A program made the position numbers and the translations under genes. Positions 16,496-23,701 of a stretch of DNA of 51,539 bases are shown here, piece after piece. Source of the stretch: Paludibacteraceae bacterium (GTDB taxonomy: Bacteria > Bacteroidota > Bacteroidia > Bacteroidales > Paludibacteraceae); contig JAKSNS010000017.1 in NCBI GenBank assembly GCA_024399545.1, positions 1-51,539 of the forward strand, read 5' to 3'. Each line of letters starts with the position of its first letter. Positions within the stretch are counted from its first letter, which is position 1. Under the pieces are notes generated by a model that saw only the letters and a list, made by a program, of their open reading frames with translations, ran no database searches and was not told the origin of the DNA.

Positions 16496-18013
16496 TTATT
16501 CTATATCTCTTATAACTGATTCTATGCAGATAATTTCTTCTGGAGTTAATTCATATTTTTTATATAGAAGTTCGTCACTCCATTCATTTTTCAAATCCTG
16601 CTTCGGAACAAATTGGAACACACTCTTTGTGATATGGATAGATGATAATGCCTGAAGAAGTAGGAATCTAAAAAATTTCGTTTTTACATAGGCAACCATA
16701 TTCTTTGACTCTACTTCATTGTCAAATGCACCTAACACAAGATATGTTTCTGTACATACGGATTGAGGTGGCAAAGACTCTAAAGATGAAATGATTTGAT
16801 ATTTTCCATCTGCTCCAGGTTTGTTCCCGCCAGACATTGCGTATGTGATAATGACCTTATATTTATTCAGAATGTTCTCTCTATCAGTGAAAGCTTCTTT
16901 CTTGATAAAAGAATATCCATCACTTGACAGTAGTTTATAGTCTCCGGAGGATTTTGTTTTATGACCTCTTTCGTTGCTTGGTAGTGTGAAAATATTACGA
17001 GAGAAAACCTCCTTATCCATTGTTGGTTCATTCAACTTTTGAATTTTACGAATAATCTTAATGTATTCGTTATCACGAACAAATGTTGGGTATTCGGACA
17101 GTTGCCTATTATCCGGTTCAGAGAACTCATTGTTCTTAAAGTTAATCACTTTACATGAACCATTATATCCTTTCTCCCACAAGAAATAGCAAATGCCGCC
17201 AGCAACCGATACCCCAGGAAAACAATCGGCACTATTGTTATAATCAACCAAATGTTTGATATGGCTACTCTTAAGCATCATATCCCTAAAGTCGTCCAAC
17301 CCTTTTCCTCCAGCATACCAACGTGCCGGAATAATCATAGAAAGATAAGTCGGATTGAGTTTCATCGCTTGAGAAACGAATAGGTGGTATATTGGTTTCG
17401 CACTTGCTCCATTACCGCCATCGCTGAGTTGATAAGGTGGATTGCCGATAATTACATCAAACTTCATCTTAAAAATGTCTTCTGCGTTTTTTATATGGAT
17501 AAATTGGTAAGCATGAGTTTCAAACACTTCTTCTCTGTCATACTCAGACTTCGATGCACCGCAATATTTACAACGGCCATTCTCCCACGTATGCTTTATT
17601 CTTTGGAATATGATATTCCCTTGGGATTGTTTCTCCGGGAACTGATAAACCGAGAACTGACTGCTTGGATACTTGCTGCAATACACGCTTCGTCGTGAAA
17701 GTAAGCTTGTCAACTCAGTTATCGAGATTCCGAATAGCTGCTTAGTGAATATATGTGCGAGACGTTTCTCAAGATTTGGAATCTTTGGCTCAAGTCCTTT
17801 TATGAGACGTTTTGCGATTTCACGAAGAAATACGCCGCTCTTACAAGCCGGATCCAGAAAGGTCGTATCCGGATTCTCAAATAATTCCTGCGGAAGAAGA
17901 TCAAGCATCTTGTTCGCAATCTCAGGAGGAGTAAACACCTCGTCATTGCTGAGATTGGCGATGCAGGACAGCACGTCTGGGTTATAGACGCTGTTGAAAA
18001 GACCATTATCCAT
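16496..18013 (-). CDS. Eco57I-type N6-adenine DNA methyltransferase
   Basis: A 505-aa DNA methyltransferase that would protect host sites by N6-adenine methylation. The SAM-binding motif I is FLDPACKSG (52-60) and the catalytic motif IV is NPPY (191-194). A Cys pair (CKYC, 148-151) may form a small metal site. The C-terminal 250 residues resemble the target-recognition part of Eco57I/TaqI-like enzymes. I choose the start MDNGLFNS (18013) because it overlaps the upstream gene by 8 nt (ATGGATAA), whereas the longer frame would run 80 nt into it. No separate specificity subunit is seen, so recognition must lie in this protein or its partner. Confidence 0.8.
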   Translation of the reverse strand: MDNGLFNSVYNPDVLSCIANLSNDEVFTPPEIANKMLDLLPQELFENPDTTFLDPACKSGVFLREIAKRLIKGLEPKIPNLEKRLAHIFTKQLFGISITELTSLLSRRSVYCSKYPSSQFSVYQFPEKQSQGNIIFQRIKHTWENGRCKYCGASKSEYDREEVFETHAYQFIHIKNAEDIFKMKFDVIIGNPPYQLSDGGNGASAKPIYHLFVSQAMKLNPTYLSMIIPARWYAGGKGLDDFRDMMLKSSHIKHLVDYNNSADCFPGVSVAGGICYFLWEKGYNGSCKVINFKNNEFSEPDNRQLSEYPTFVRDNEYIKIIRKIQKLNEPTMDKEVFSRNIFTLPSNERGHKTKSSGDYKLLSSDGYSFIKKEAFTDRENILNKYKVIITYAMSGGNKPGADGKYQIISSLESLPPQSVCTETYLVLGAFDNEVESKNMVAYVKTKFFRFLLLQALSSIHITKSVFQFVPKQDLKNEWSDELLYKKYELTPEEIICIESVIRDIE

Positions 18014-18680
18014 TATGATGAACTTTTTTATAATGGGTTGTATATCTTGCGATGAAGTGACCTTCCGTTTCATCAAAATCACTGTCATCTATAAGTTTTG
18101 CTTCTCTCTTGTTTCCCTCCTGACTCATACGAAGAATTTCCTCAAAGGTGAAATCCTGCCGTTGTACCATAGGCTTCATAACAGGGCTCCACTCTGAGAA
18201 TACAATAGGTTCATCAGTATCATTGCCGTTCCCGTCAACACACATCAATGTCAGGGCATTGCCACATACGATATTGCGGGCAATGATGAACCTGATTACA
18301 TCACGCATTTCATCAGTACAATCCGTTTTGCATACTGACTTATACTGTTTGTCCCATATTTTGAAAAGACGCCTGCGGCAAGCCTCAACATTATCCTGCA
18401 TAATATCCACACCGTAAAGGCTGCCAATTGTGATGACAGAGTAGTATTCGTAATCTCGTACAGAAGATTTGTATTTTCTCTTCACTTCCATAAGTTTGCG
18501 CTCAAGAATCGCTGATAGAAAGTTGCCATCACCACAGGCTGGCTCAAGGAATCGTGAGTCAGGACGAAGACATTCAGGTCTCACCAAGTCAAGCATAGCA
18601 TTAACTTCTCGTTCATTGGTAAATACCTCTCCATGCGAAGATACTCTTTCCTTGGATTTTATTTGCCTTTTCTTGAACAT
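18006..18680 (-). CDS. Short methyltransferase-like partner lacking the NPPY motif
   Basis: A 224-aa protein with a clear SAM-binding motif I (FLEPACGDGNFL, about 44-55) and the entry sequence GEVFTNEREV typical of N6 methylases. It ends before any NPPY catalytic motif, so it cannot be a complete methyltransferase. It is the first gene of the cassette and overlaps the full MTase by 8 nt, suggesting a two-subunit enzyme. Its ATG (18680-18678) overlaps the ATG of a divergent small ORF on the plus strand (18679). An internal start is possible. The role as an MTase subunit is inferred. Confidence 0.7.
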   Translation of the reverse strand: MFKKRQIKSKERVSSHGEVFTNEREVNAMLDLVRPECLRPDSRFLEPACGDGNFLSAILERKLMEVKRKYKSSVRDYEYYSVITIGSLYGVDIMQDNVEACRRRLFKIWDKQYKSVCKTDCTDEMRDVIRFIIARNIVCGNALTLMCVDGNGNDTDEPIVFSEWSPVMKPMVQRQDFTFEEILRMSQEGNKREAKLIDDSDFDETEGHFIARYTTHYKKVHHNG

Positions 18681-18816
18681 GTCAACCAGATTATTATACG
18701 AAGATTACATAGATAGTCTCCTCAGAATCATTATGAATGATTCGGAAAACCACCGAGTTTCTGAACTGAATTGTTATGAAGTTATAAAAACAATTCAAGC
18801 CAACCCGGCTAATTAA
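18679..18816 (+). CDS. Possible 45-aa small protein divergent from the MTase cassette
   Basis: A short open frame, MSTRLLYEDYIDSLLRIIMN followed by a Glu/Asn-rich stretch and VIKTIQANPAN. The composition is protein-like and predicted largely helical, with good ATG and stop. The start codon overlaps that of the minus-strand methyltransferase gene (CATG). No function can be assigned. It may be a leaderless peptide, a conserved small protein, or chance. Confidence 0.35.
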   Translation: MSTRLLYEDYIDSLLRIIMNDSENHRVSELNCYEVIKTIQANPAN

Positions 18817-18871
18817 AGCAAATTGCTATCAATCAACCGAATTGGCTTGTATATGTGTGTATGAGGCAAGA

Positions 18872-19080
18872 CTACTGCCCTGCAAAAAGAAAAGGATTGC
18901 AAGCAATCATCTTACGGTATTCCTGAGGCAAGCGTGAGAATTTCTGAACCTCCGTCTCACTATAAGAAAATGCCAACAATCCAATGTTAGATTGTAGGCA
19001 TCAACTAATCTTGTTAGTGAGACGATTGGCAAATTCTCAGCACACAGTCCAAGGCTATATACTTCAAAGCCAACCATCAT
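18872..19080 (-). pseudogene. Frameshifted small protein resembling an XRE-type regulator C-terminus
   Basis: From ATG 19080 the frame reads MMVGFEVYSLGLCAENLPIV then SLTRLVDAYNLTLD, reminiscent of the last helices of an XRE/SinR-like HTH (controller proteins of R-M systems have this fold). Near 18985 the protein-like reading moves to another frame (LLAFSYSETEVQKFSRLPQE then YRKMIACNPFLFAGQ) ending at TAG 18872. A one-base deletion would explain it. The same DNA forms extensive inverted repeats, so an RNA explanation competes with this call. Confidence 0.35.
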
Positions 19081-19133
19081 TGATGTGGTGTCTATTCAGA
19101 ATTAAAAGTTTCTCACGCTTTTCCTGGAATACC
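18916..19133. ncRNA. Candidate structured RNA or cruciform locus
   Basis: Outer arms pair in three blocks: GGTATTCC 18916-18923 with 19126-19133, AAGCGTGAGAA 18930-18940 with 19110-19120, TTCTGAA 18942-18948 with 19095-19101. Inside lies a second stem, CGTCTCACTA 18953-18962 with 19015-19024, capped by ATGCCAACAATC 18970-18981 pairing with 18990-19001 (one mismatch). A third hairpin region spans 19030-19090. This is a three-way-junction layout. A minus-strand -7 box (19221-19228) could drive it. Either a non-coding RNA or an inverted duplication inside a decayed gene. Confidence 0.4.
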
Positions 19134-19220
19134 ACAATGATAGTCAATGCTATTTATATGTAATATGTTTTGTAAATCAGCAGTTTACGGCATCACCTAC
19201 AAACCACCGATTTCACGTTG

Positions 19221-19228
19221 CAAAGTAA
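19221..19228 (-). promoter_or_regulatory. Possible -7 box of the structured locus
   Basis: TTACTTTG followed by CAACG on the minus strand resembles the TAnnTTTG box except for its first two bases. No -33 box was identified. Confidence 0.35.
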
Positions 19229-19456
19229 CAAAAATAATCTGATATGGCAAAAGAATTAGAAGATTATTTTTATGCCTTATTGAAGTGTTTACTTTTCGTG
19301 GGTCAACACCCCGAAACAGCCATTTCACAGACACATCAATCATCCCTCTTCACACTATGTATTATAGAGTCCTAATTTTCCTCAAATCTGCAACCAGTTA
19401 ATCGAAAATGCTGTGCCGCCCAATAGATGCCGATTTGTAATGCAAGTTTACTACTG
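19229..19456. other. Intergenic DNA, no gene seen
   Basis: AT-rich, without a convincing reading frame, tRNA or terminator. Confidence 0.4.
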
Positions 19457-19474
19457 GTGCGATAAATTTCGCAC
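19457..19474. promoter_or_regulatory. Palindrome GTGCGATAAATTTCGCAC
   Basis: 6-bp perfect arms with a 6-bp spacer, upstream of the gene remnant at 19531. A related palindrome lies at 19731-19747. The site is operator-like, but no cognate regulator is known. Confidence 0.4.
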
Positions 19475-19530
19475 AAGCATACTTAAATATTTGTTTTTTA
19501 GTTATTTATAAGTATACTTTGATTTTTTGA

Positions 19531-19725
19531 TTTGAAATTGCTTATCTGATTATCGCCAGAATAAAAGCCGAATACAAAAGTCCATATTCAATCACTGAGA
19601 TTGCCACCTTGATAAGAGTCTCTGCACTCGAAAAAGTGGATTTGAAAGACCTTATCACAAAGCCTAAAGATTCAACTATTCAAAACCAAAATGTCAAAGA
19701 ACTCTCTTTATTCGAAAATTATTAA
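19531..19725 (+). pseudogene. C-terminal remnant of an unidentified protein
   Basis: An open frame of 64 codons with no ATG, directly preceded by TGA and ending KELSLFENY then TAA. The translation (FEIAYLIIARIKAEYKSPYS and onwards ITEIATLIRVSALEKVDLKD) is protein-like and helical. I cannot name the family. It looks like the 3' end of a gene whose front was lost. Confidence 0.4.
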
Positions 19726-19730
19726 TTCGC

Positions 19731-19747
19731 ATGCGATTTTATCGCAT
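19731..19747. promoter_or_regulatory. Palindrome ATGCGATTTTATCGCAT
   Basis: 7-bp perfect arms and a 3-bp loop, 5 bp after the stop codon of the remnant. It shares TGCGAT/CGCA with the palindrome at 19457-19474. It could be a weak terminator or an operator. Confidence 0.35.
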
Positions 19748-19779
19748 CAGTACTAAATTATGTTTTAAGATAACAAGCT

Positions 19780-19931
19780 GATGGTTTATGATTGGACGCT
19801 TTTGAATTTATTTTTGCATCTTGCTGGCTTTCATTTAGTCACGATGTTTACATCGCTCCTTCATTCAAGGCGAGCAATCTGCTAAAAATAAACTTCAAAA
19901 TCGTTCCAAGTTATTATTTCATCATCACTAA
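19780..19931. repeat. Hairpin element right of the restriction-modification cassette
   Basis: TTTTGAATTTATTTTT then GCATCTTGCTG (19800-19826) is the imperfect inverted partner of AGCAATCTGCTAAAAATAAA plus CTTCAAAA (19873-19900), around a CGATGTTTACATCG hairpin (19842-19855). GATGGTTTATGATTGGACGC (19780-19799) and CCAAGTTATTATTTCATCAT (19906-19925) recur, in a different order, in the 25.6-kb element. Confidence 0.6.
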
Positions 19932-19964
19932 GTGGCAAAAGAACCATATATTTTAGGACTAAGC

Positions 19965-20759
19965 TCAGACTATAAAAACATTCTCCTTTGCATCGCTCAT
20001 TGATGAGAGCAGCATGCGACGATGGCTTTTGAAATCAGCGTCATTTATAGAAATAGCAGCTTCGGGACAATTTTTGACACACGCCATACATTTGATGCAA
20101 GGAGAGGAGAAAACGGCAACATTCTCCAAACTCACACTGCCTACGGGACAGACAGTAACGCATTTTCCACAGGCAGTACATTTGGAATCATCAACAACGG
20201 GCAAAGCCTTGAGGAATTTGGCTGGCGTGCCGTCCTCTTTCAAAGGCTGATAATAAGGGGCATCAGCAACACCAGGCACAATGTTTATGCCAGAGCCAAA
20301 ATCTATGGCGTCAGCGAACATTTCCAGCTCCCTCTTGTCGTCAGCCGAAGGACGGCAAAAGCCCAATTCAGGGACAAAGGCATGTTCAGCCACCACAGCA
20401 GCGGCGGCAACAGGGTTCATACCACCGTTTCTGACAAGAGAGGACATTTCAGCCAAAGTATTGTCGAAAGAACGATTGCCAAACGTGGCGAGCAGGACAA
20501 CAGGATTGCCTTTGCCGCGAAGGTGTTCCTTAACGAATGGCAACATCACATTCGGAGTCTTGCCAGCATATACAGGAGAAGCCCAAATAACGATGTCATC
20601 CTTCTCTATACCAACAATTTGCGAACGCAAAGAGGGTGTGGTATAATCAGACCAAACGACATCCATGCCTAAGCGTGAGGATAATCTAAGAGCAATGGTG
20701 TCAGCAGCGACGGCGGTCTTTCCGCAAGGGGAAAAACAAAATACTTTTATCTGTTTCAT
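19965..20759 (-). CDS. EFR1-family flavodoxin-like/ferredoxin fusion protein
   Basis: This 264-aa cytoplasmic electron-transfer protein has an N-terminal flavodoxin-like domain (SPCGKTAVAADTIALRL near residue 10; SPVYAGKTPN near 61) and a C-terminal ferredoxin domain with two 4Fe-4S cysteine sets (CTACGKCVTVCP and CIKCMACVKNCP). The order matches the EFR1 (electron flow regulator/ferrodoxin) family. The redox partner is unknown. It is divergently transcribed from the ccsA-peroxidase pair. The -7 box ends only 8 nt before the ATG, so the mRNA leader should be extremely short. Confidence 0.85.
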   Translation of the reverse strand: MKQIKVFCFSPCGKTAVAADTIALRLSSRLGMDVVWSDYTTPSLRSQIVGIEKDDIVIWASPVYAGKTPNVMLPFVKEHLRGKGNPVVLLATFGNRSFDNTLAEMSSLVRNGGMNPVAAAAVVAEHAFVPELGFCRPSADDKRELEMFADAIDFGSGINIVPGVADAPYYQPLKEDGTPAKFLKALPVVDDSKCTACGKCVTVCPVGSVSLENVAVFSSPCIKCMACVKNCPEAAISINDADFKSHRRMLLSSMSDAKENVFIV

Positions 20760-20767
20760 ATTAAATG

Positions 20768-20775
20768 CAAAGTTA
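20768..20775 (-). promoter_or_regulatory. -7 box of the EFR1 gene
   Basis: TAACTTTG on the minus strand, 8 nt before the start codon. The implied leader is about 4-5 nt. Confidence 0.6.
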
Positions 20776-20821
20776 CGAATTTTTTTCGAGGGAAAAGCAC
20801 GTTTTTATGAATTTTTATTGT

Positions 20822-20829
20822 TATCTTTG
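20822..20829 (+). promoter_or_regulatory. -7 box of the ccsA-type gene
   Basis: TATCTTTG followed by CAG. The leader of about 160 nt contains a diverged copy of the GACG hairpin repeat (20879-20937). Confidence 0.6.
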
Positions 20830-20878
20830 CAGACTGATTGAGATGAGTCATAACAAAGGAGGAATATAACTGATGGGA

Positions 20879-20937
20879 CATATATCCCTCGAAGACGAAG
20901 CAGGTCCCGTCTTTACAGGGGTTGCGAGTTGTTAAAA
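20879..20937 (+). repeat. Diverged copy of the core repeat, in the ccsA leader
   Basis: CATATA at the left and CCCGTCTTTACAGGGGTTG at the right match the core of the element at 25660-25706, with changed hairpin arms (GAAGACGAAGCAGGTCCCGT). The long AT-rich flanks of the full element are absent. Confidence 0.55.
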
Positions 20938-20995
20938 ACCAGAACGATTGACAGATGCGACACAGCGACGTTATGACGACAAATAAAAAAACACA

Positions 20996-22156
20996 ATGCT
21001 CGAATCACCAATATCAATACTTTTAGCGCTGGTAGTCATATTGTTGACTTATCTGTTACGCAACATAAAAATTCCACGGAAACTGCTTATCTCCCTGATG
21101 GCAGCTTTGCTCGTGATTGTCGCCCTGATGGGTACATTCACAATCCCTTGGCTAAAAATCCCGCTCGTCATAGTCTCAATCCCGTTGATGATTATCTCGG
21201 GAATTGCAGCGATACGAGACTACAAGGCGCATAGAATGCCAGCATTCTTCTCGCACGCAGGCTTCGCACTTATATTCTGCACTGCAATGTGCGGCACAGC
21301 AGACAGCGAGCACGGACAACTGATACTATACCAAGGCAAGCCGCAAAACCAGGCTTTCGCCGCTGACGGACGCATAATGCCGTTGCCTTTCAAAGTCACG
21401 TTAGACACATTCCAAACAGATTACTATTCCGACGGACAGACACCAAAAATGTTCCGTTCAATACTAACCATTGACGGGGAACAGGTGACAACCGAAGTAA
21501 ACTCGCCCGCACACTACAGCGGGTACGCATTTTTCCAAGCAGGTTACGACCTACGACATAACGCATATTCAATCATTGAAGTCGTGCGTGACCCTTGGCT
21601 GCCCCTCGTATTCGCAGGGATGTTCCTACTTTTCCTTGGTTCGCTGCTAATCCTCGCACGTAGCTGGCAGTCGTGGAAGGCTTGGATAGCCATATCATTA
21701 GTAGCTGTCATCTTCACATTGGCAAGCATTGCGAAGATAAACCTCGGCACACTGATGCCAGCCCTTCGCAACTGGCTGTTCGTTCCACACGTTATTATAT
21801 ATATGATGGCATATTCCATCATTGCCATAGTCCTTATAATAAAACTCTTCATACGGAGGTTGGACAAAATCGCCGACCCACTGATGACCACAGCCTCGCA
21901 ACTGTTGATAATAGGGATGATTTTCGGCGCAGTATGGGCGCGCATGGCGTGGGGAGACTATTGGACATGGGATGCCAAGGAGTGTTGGGCAGCCGCGACA
22001 TGGATGGCCTCTTTGGCATACATACACACGGGGAAAAGCCATCAGACCGTCAGACTTTGGCTCATAATAATCACCTTCGCAGCACTTCAGGTGACTTGGT
22101 ATGGCGTTAACTACCTGCCAGCCAGCCACAACAGTATGCATACATATAATACCTGA
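20996..22156 (+). CDS. CcsA/ResC-type cytochrome c biogenesis protein with short ResB-like part
   Basis: This 386-aa polytopic membrane protein is probably the haem-delivery component of system II cytochrome c maturation. The C-terminal half has the haem-binding WGDYWTWDAKECWAA signature, a preceding conserved His (PHVIIYMMAY) and the final NSMHTY His. The N-terminal half has two to three helices and a periplasmic loop resembling the end of ResB (PLPFKVTLDTFQTDYY, SGYAFFQAGYD). Full CcsBA fusions exceed 1000 aa, so this is a much reduced version. The next gene encodes a triheme c-type cytochrome, a plausible client. Confidence 0.8.
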   Translation: MLESPISILLALVVILLTYLLRNIKIPRKLLISLMAALLVIVALMGTFTIPWLKIPLVIVSIPLMIISGIAAIRDYKAHRMPAFFSHAGFALIFCTAMCGTADSEHGQLILYQGKPQNQAFAADGRIMPLPFKVTLDTFQTDYYSDGQTPKMFRSILTIDGEQVTTEVNSPAHYSGYAFFQAGYDLRHNAYSIIEVVRDPWLPLVFAGMFLLFLGSLLILARSWQSWKAWIAISLVAVIFTLASIAKINLGTLMPALRNWLFVPHVIIYMMAYSIIAIVLIIKLFIRRLDKIADPLMTTASQLLIIGMIFGAVWARMAWGDYWTWDAKECWAAATWMASLAYIHTGKSHQTVRLWLIIITFAALQVTWYGVNYLPASHNSMHTYNT

Positions 22157-22160
22157 AAAT

Positions 22161-22191
22161 TTGCTTTTTACAAATAAAATCCTTATCTTTG
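22161..22191 (+). promoter_or_regulatory. Promoter of the cytochrome c peroxidase gene
   Basis: TTG at 22161-22163 and TATCTTTG at 22184-22191 with a 20-bp spacer. Confidence 0.8.
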
Positions 22192-22217
22192 CAACCGAAA
22201 ATAAAACAAACAACAAT

Positions 22218-23594
22218 ATGAAAAAAACACGTACACTTTGGATTATAGTGGCAGTCCTTGTTGTGGCTATTGCGGCTATCGCCGTATATAGGTTCAGCTG
22301 CCGCAAATCCATCCCAGAGGCATCCACCTCAGAACAAGTGGCAGCAATCCTACGGCAAAACGACTGCTATATCTGCCATTCAGCCGTAGCCGAAAAACCA
22401 TTCTACACCTCATTCCCTATCATCGGCACTTCAATCCAAGGACACATCACCCATGCTCAAGGTTTCATAAGCTTGGACGAGGCTACTATCGACCTTGAGA
22501 ACCCATCAGAGGTGCTACTCGCAATGATGGAACACTGCACAGCTTACGAGACTATGCCAATCGCAGAGTACAAAATGATTCATTGGGGAACAGGTTTCAA
22601 CAAAGAAGAGAGAGACATCATAATGCGTTGGGTGAACGAAAAACGCATCAACCTCTATGCTTCAGGACTTGCAGCAAATGAGTTCGCCAACGAGCCAATA
22701 CAAGTGCTTCCTTCGTCAATCCCTACAGATTCCGCAAAGGTTGCCCTCGGTGAATTTATGTACAACGACCCACGCATATCACTTGACTCCACAATCTCGT
22801 GCGCAACATGCCATATACTGAAAGACGGTGGCGCAGACGAGCCTTCAGACCGCACTTCGGGAGGTATCAATGGTCAGTTCGGTGGCGTAAACGCACCAAC
22901 AGTATATAATTCATTCTTCAATATACAACAGTTCTGGAACGGGCGAGCAGCAGACCTTGCAGCACAAGCAGCAGGACCTCCAACCAACCCAATAGAGATG
23001 GGTGACCAAACTTGGGACCAGATAGTTGAGCGTTTGCGCCAAGACCCTGAACTCGTAGCACGCTTCCTTGCGATTTACCCAGATGAAGGTCTCACAGAAC
23101 ATACAGTCACCGAAGTTATCGCAGAGTTCGAGAAAACACTGCTTACCCCTGACTCACGTTTTGACCTATACCTGAAGGGCGACAAGAGCCAACTGAACAA
23201 AGAGGAAATCGAAGGTTATGAACTCTTCAAGGCTAACAGTTGCGCAGCATGCCACATCGGCAAAATCCTTGGAGGACAAAGTTTTGAACTCCTTGGTATA
23301 TACGAGGATTATTTCGCTGCCCGCGACAAGTCAATCAAATATAACGGCGATGATGACGGTTTGAAAGGTTTCACAGGCAACGACGCAGACCTTCACCGAT
23401 TCAAAGTACCAGGTCTCCGCAACATCGAGTACACCGCACCATATTTCCATGACGGCTCACAAGCAACACTGGAAGACGCAGTCCGCGCAATGTATCGCTA
23501 TGAACTTGGTCGCACACCTTCGGACAAAGATGTCGCACGCCTCGTAGCATTTATGAAAACACTGAACGGTATAAACCCACACTTGCAAAAGTAA
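22218..23594 (+). CDS. Triheme cytochrome c peroxidase (haem_bd + CCP/MauG domains)
   Basis: This 458-aa periplasmic enzyme is anchored by an N-terminal membrane helix and reduces hydrogen peroxide using electrons from the respiratory chain. Three CxxCH haem sites are visible: CYICH near residue 50 (haem_bd-type N-terminal domain), CATCH near 197 and CAACH near 346 (the two CCP haems). Other CCP marks are FWNGRAADLAAQAAGPPTNP and PGLRNIEYTAPYFHDG. I start at MKKTRTLWII (22218) after the promoter; an upstream ATG inside ccsA is rejected. The ccsA-like maturation factor is immediately upstream. Confidence 0.9.
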   Translation: MKKTRTLWIIVAVLVVAIAAIAVYRFSCRKSIPEASTSEQVAAILRQNDCYICHSAVAEKPFYTSFPIIGTSIQGHITHAQGFISLDEATIDLENPSEVLLAMMEHCTAYETMPIAEYKMIHWGTGFNKEERDIIMRWVNEKRINLYASGLAANEFANEPIQVLPSSIPTDSAKVALGEFMYNDPRISLDSTISCATCHILKDGGADEPSDRTSGGINGQFGGVNAPTVYNSFFNIQQFWNGRAADLAAQAAGPPTNPIEMGDQTWDQIVERLRQDPELVARFLAIYPDEGLTEHTVTEVIAEFEKTLLTPDSRFDLYLKGDKSQLNKEEIEGYELFKANSCAACHIGKILGGQSFELLGIYEDYFAARDKSIKYNGDDDGLKGFTGNDADLHRFKVPGLRNIEYTAPYFHDGSQATLEDAVRAMYRYELGRTPSDKDVARLVAFMKTLNGINPHLQK

Positions 23595-23612
23595 ATAGTT
23601 GATGATATAAAT

Positions 23613-23654
23613 AAATTCCCATCAGATATTTCAATCTGATGGGAATTTATTTGT
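23613..23654. terminator. Bidirectional terminator between peroxidase and rmlA genes
   Basis: A perfect 15-bp stem (23613-23627 with 23634-23648) with a 6-nt loop, A-rich on the left and T-rich on the right, serving the two convergent genes. Confidence 0.85.
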
Positions 23655-23701
23655 CTAATGGTCTTGAAAACCAATAAGAAAGACCGATATGAAGTAAATC
23701 T

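Noticed and set aside
18872-19133. 6S RNA or tmRNA
   Set aside because: The nested stems do not match the open-bubble layout of 6S RNA, and no tag frame or tRNA-like ends of tmRNA were seen.
22101-22217. N-terminal extension of the cytochrome c peroxidase beginning inside ccsA
   Set aside because: The promoter boxes lie downstream of that ATG, and the extension would precede the signal anchor with unrelated sequence.
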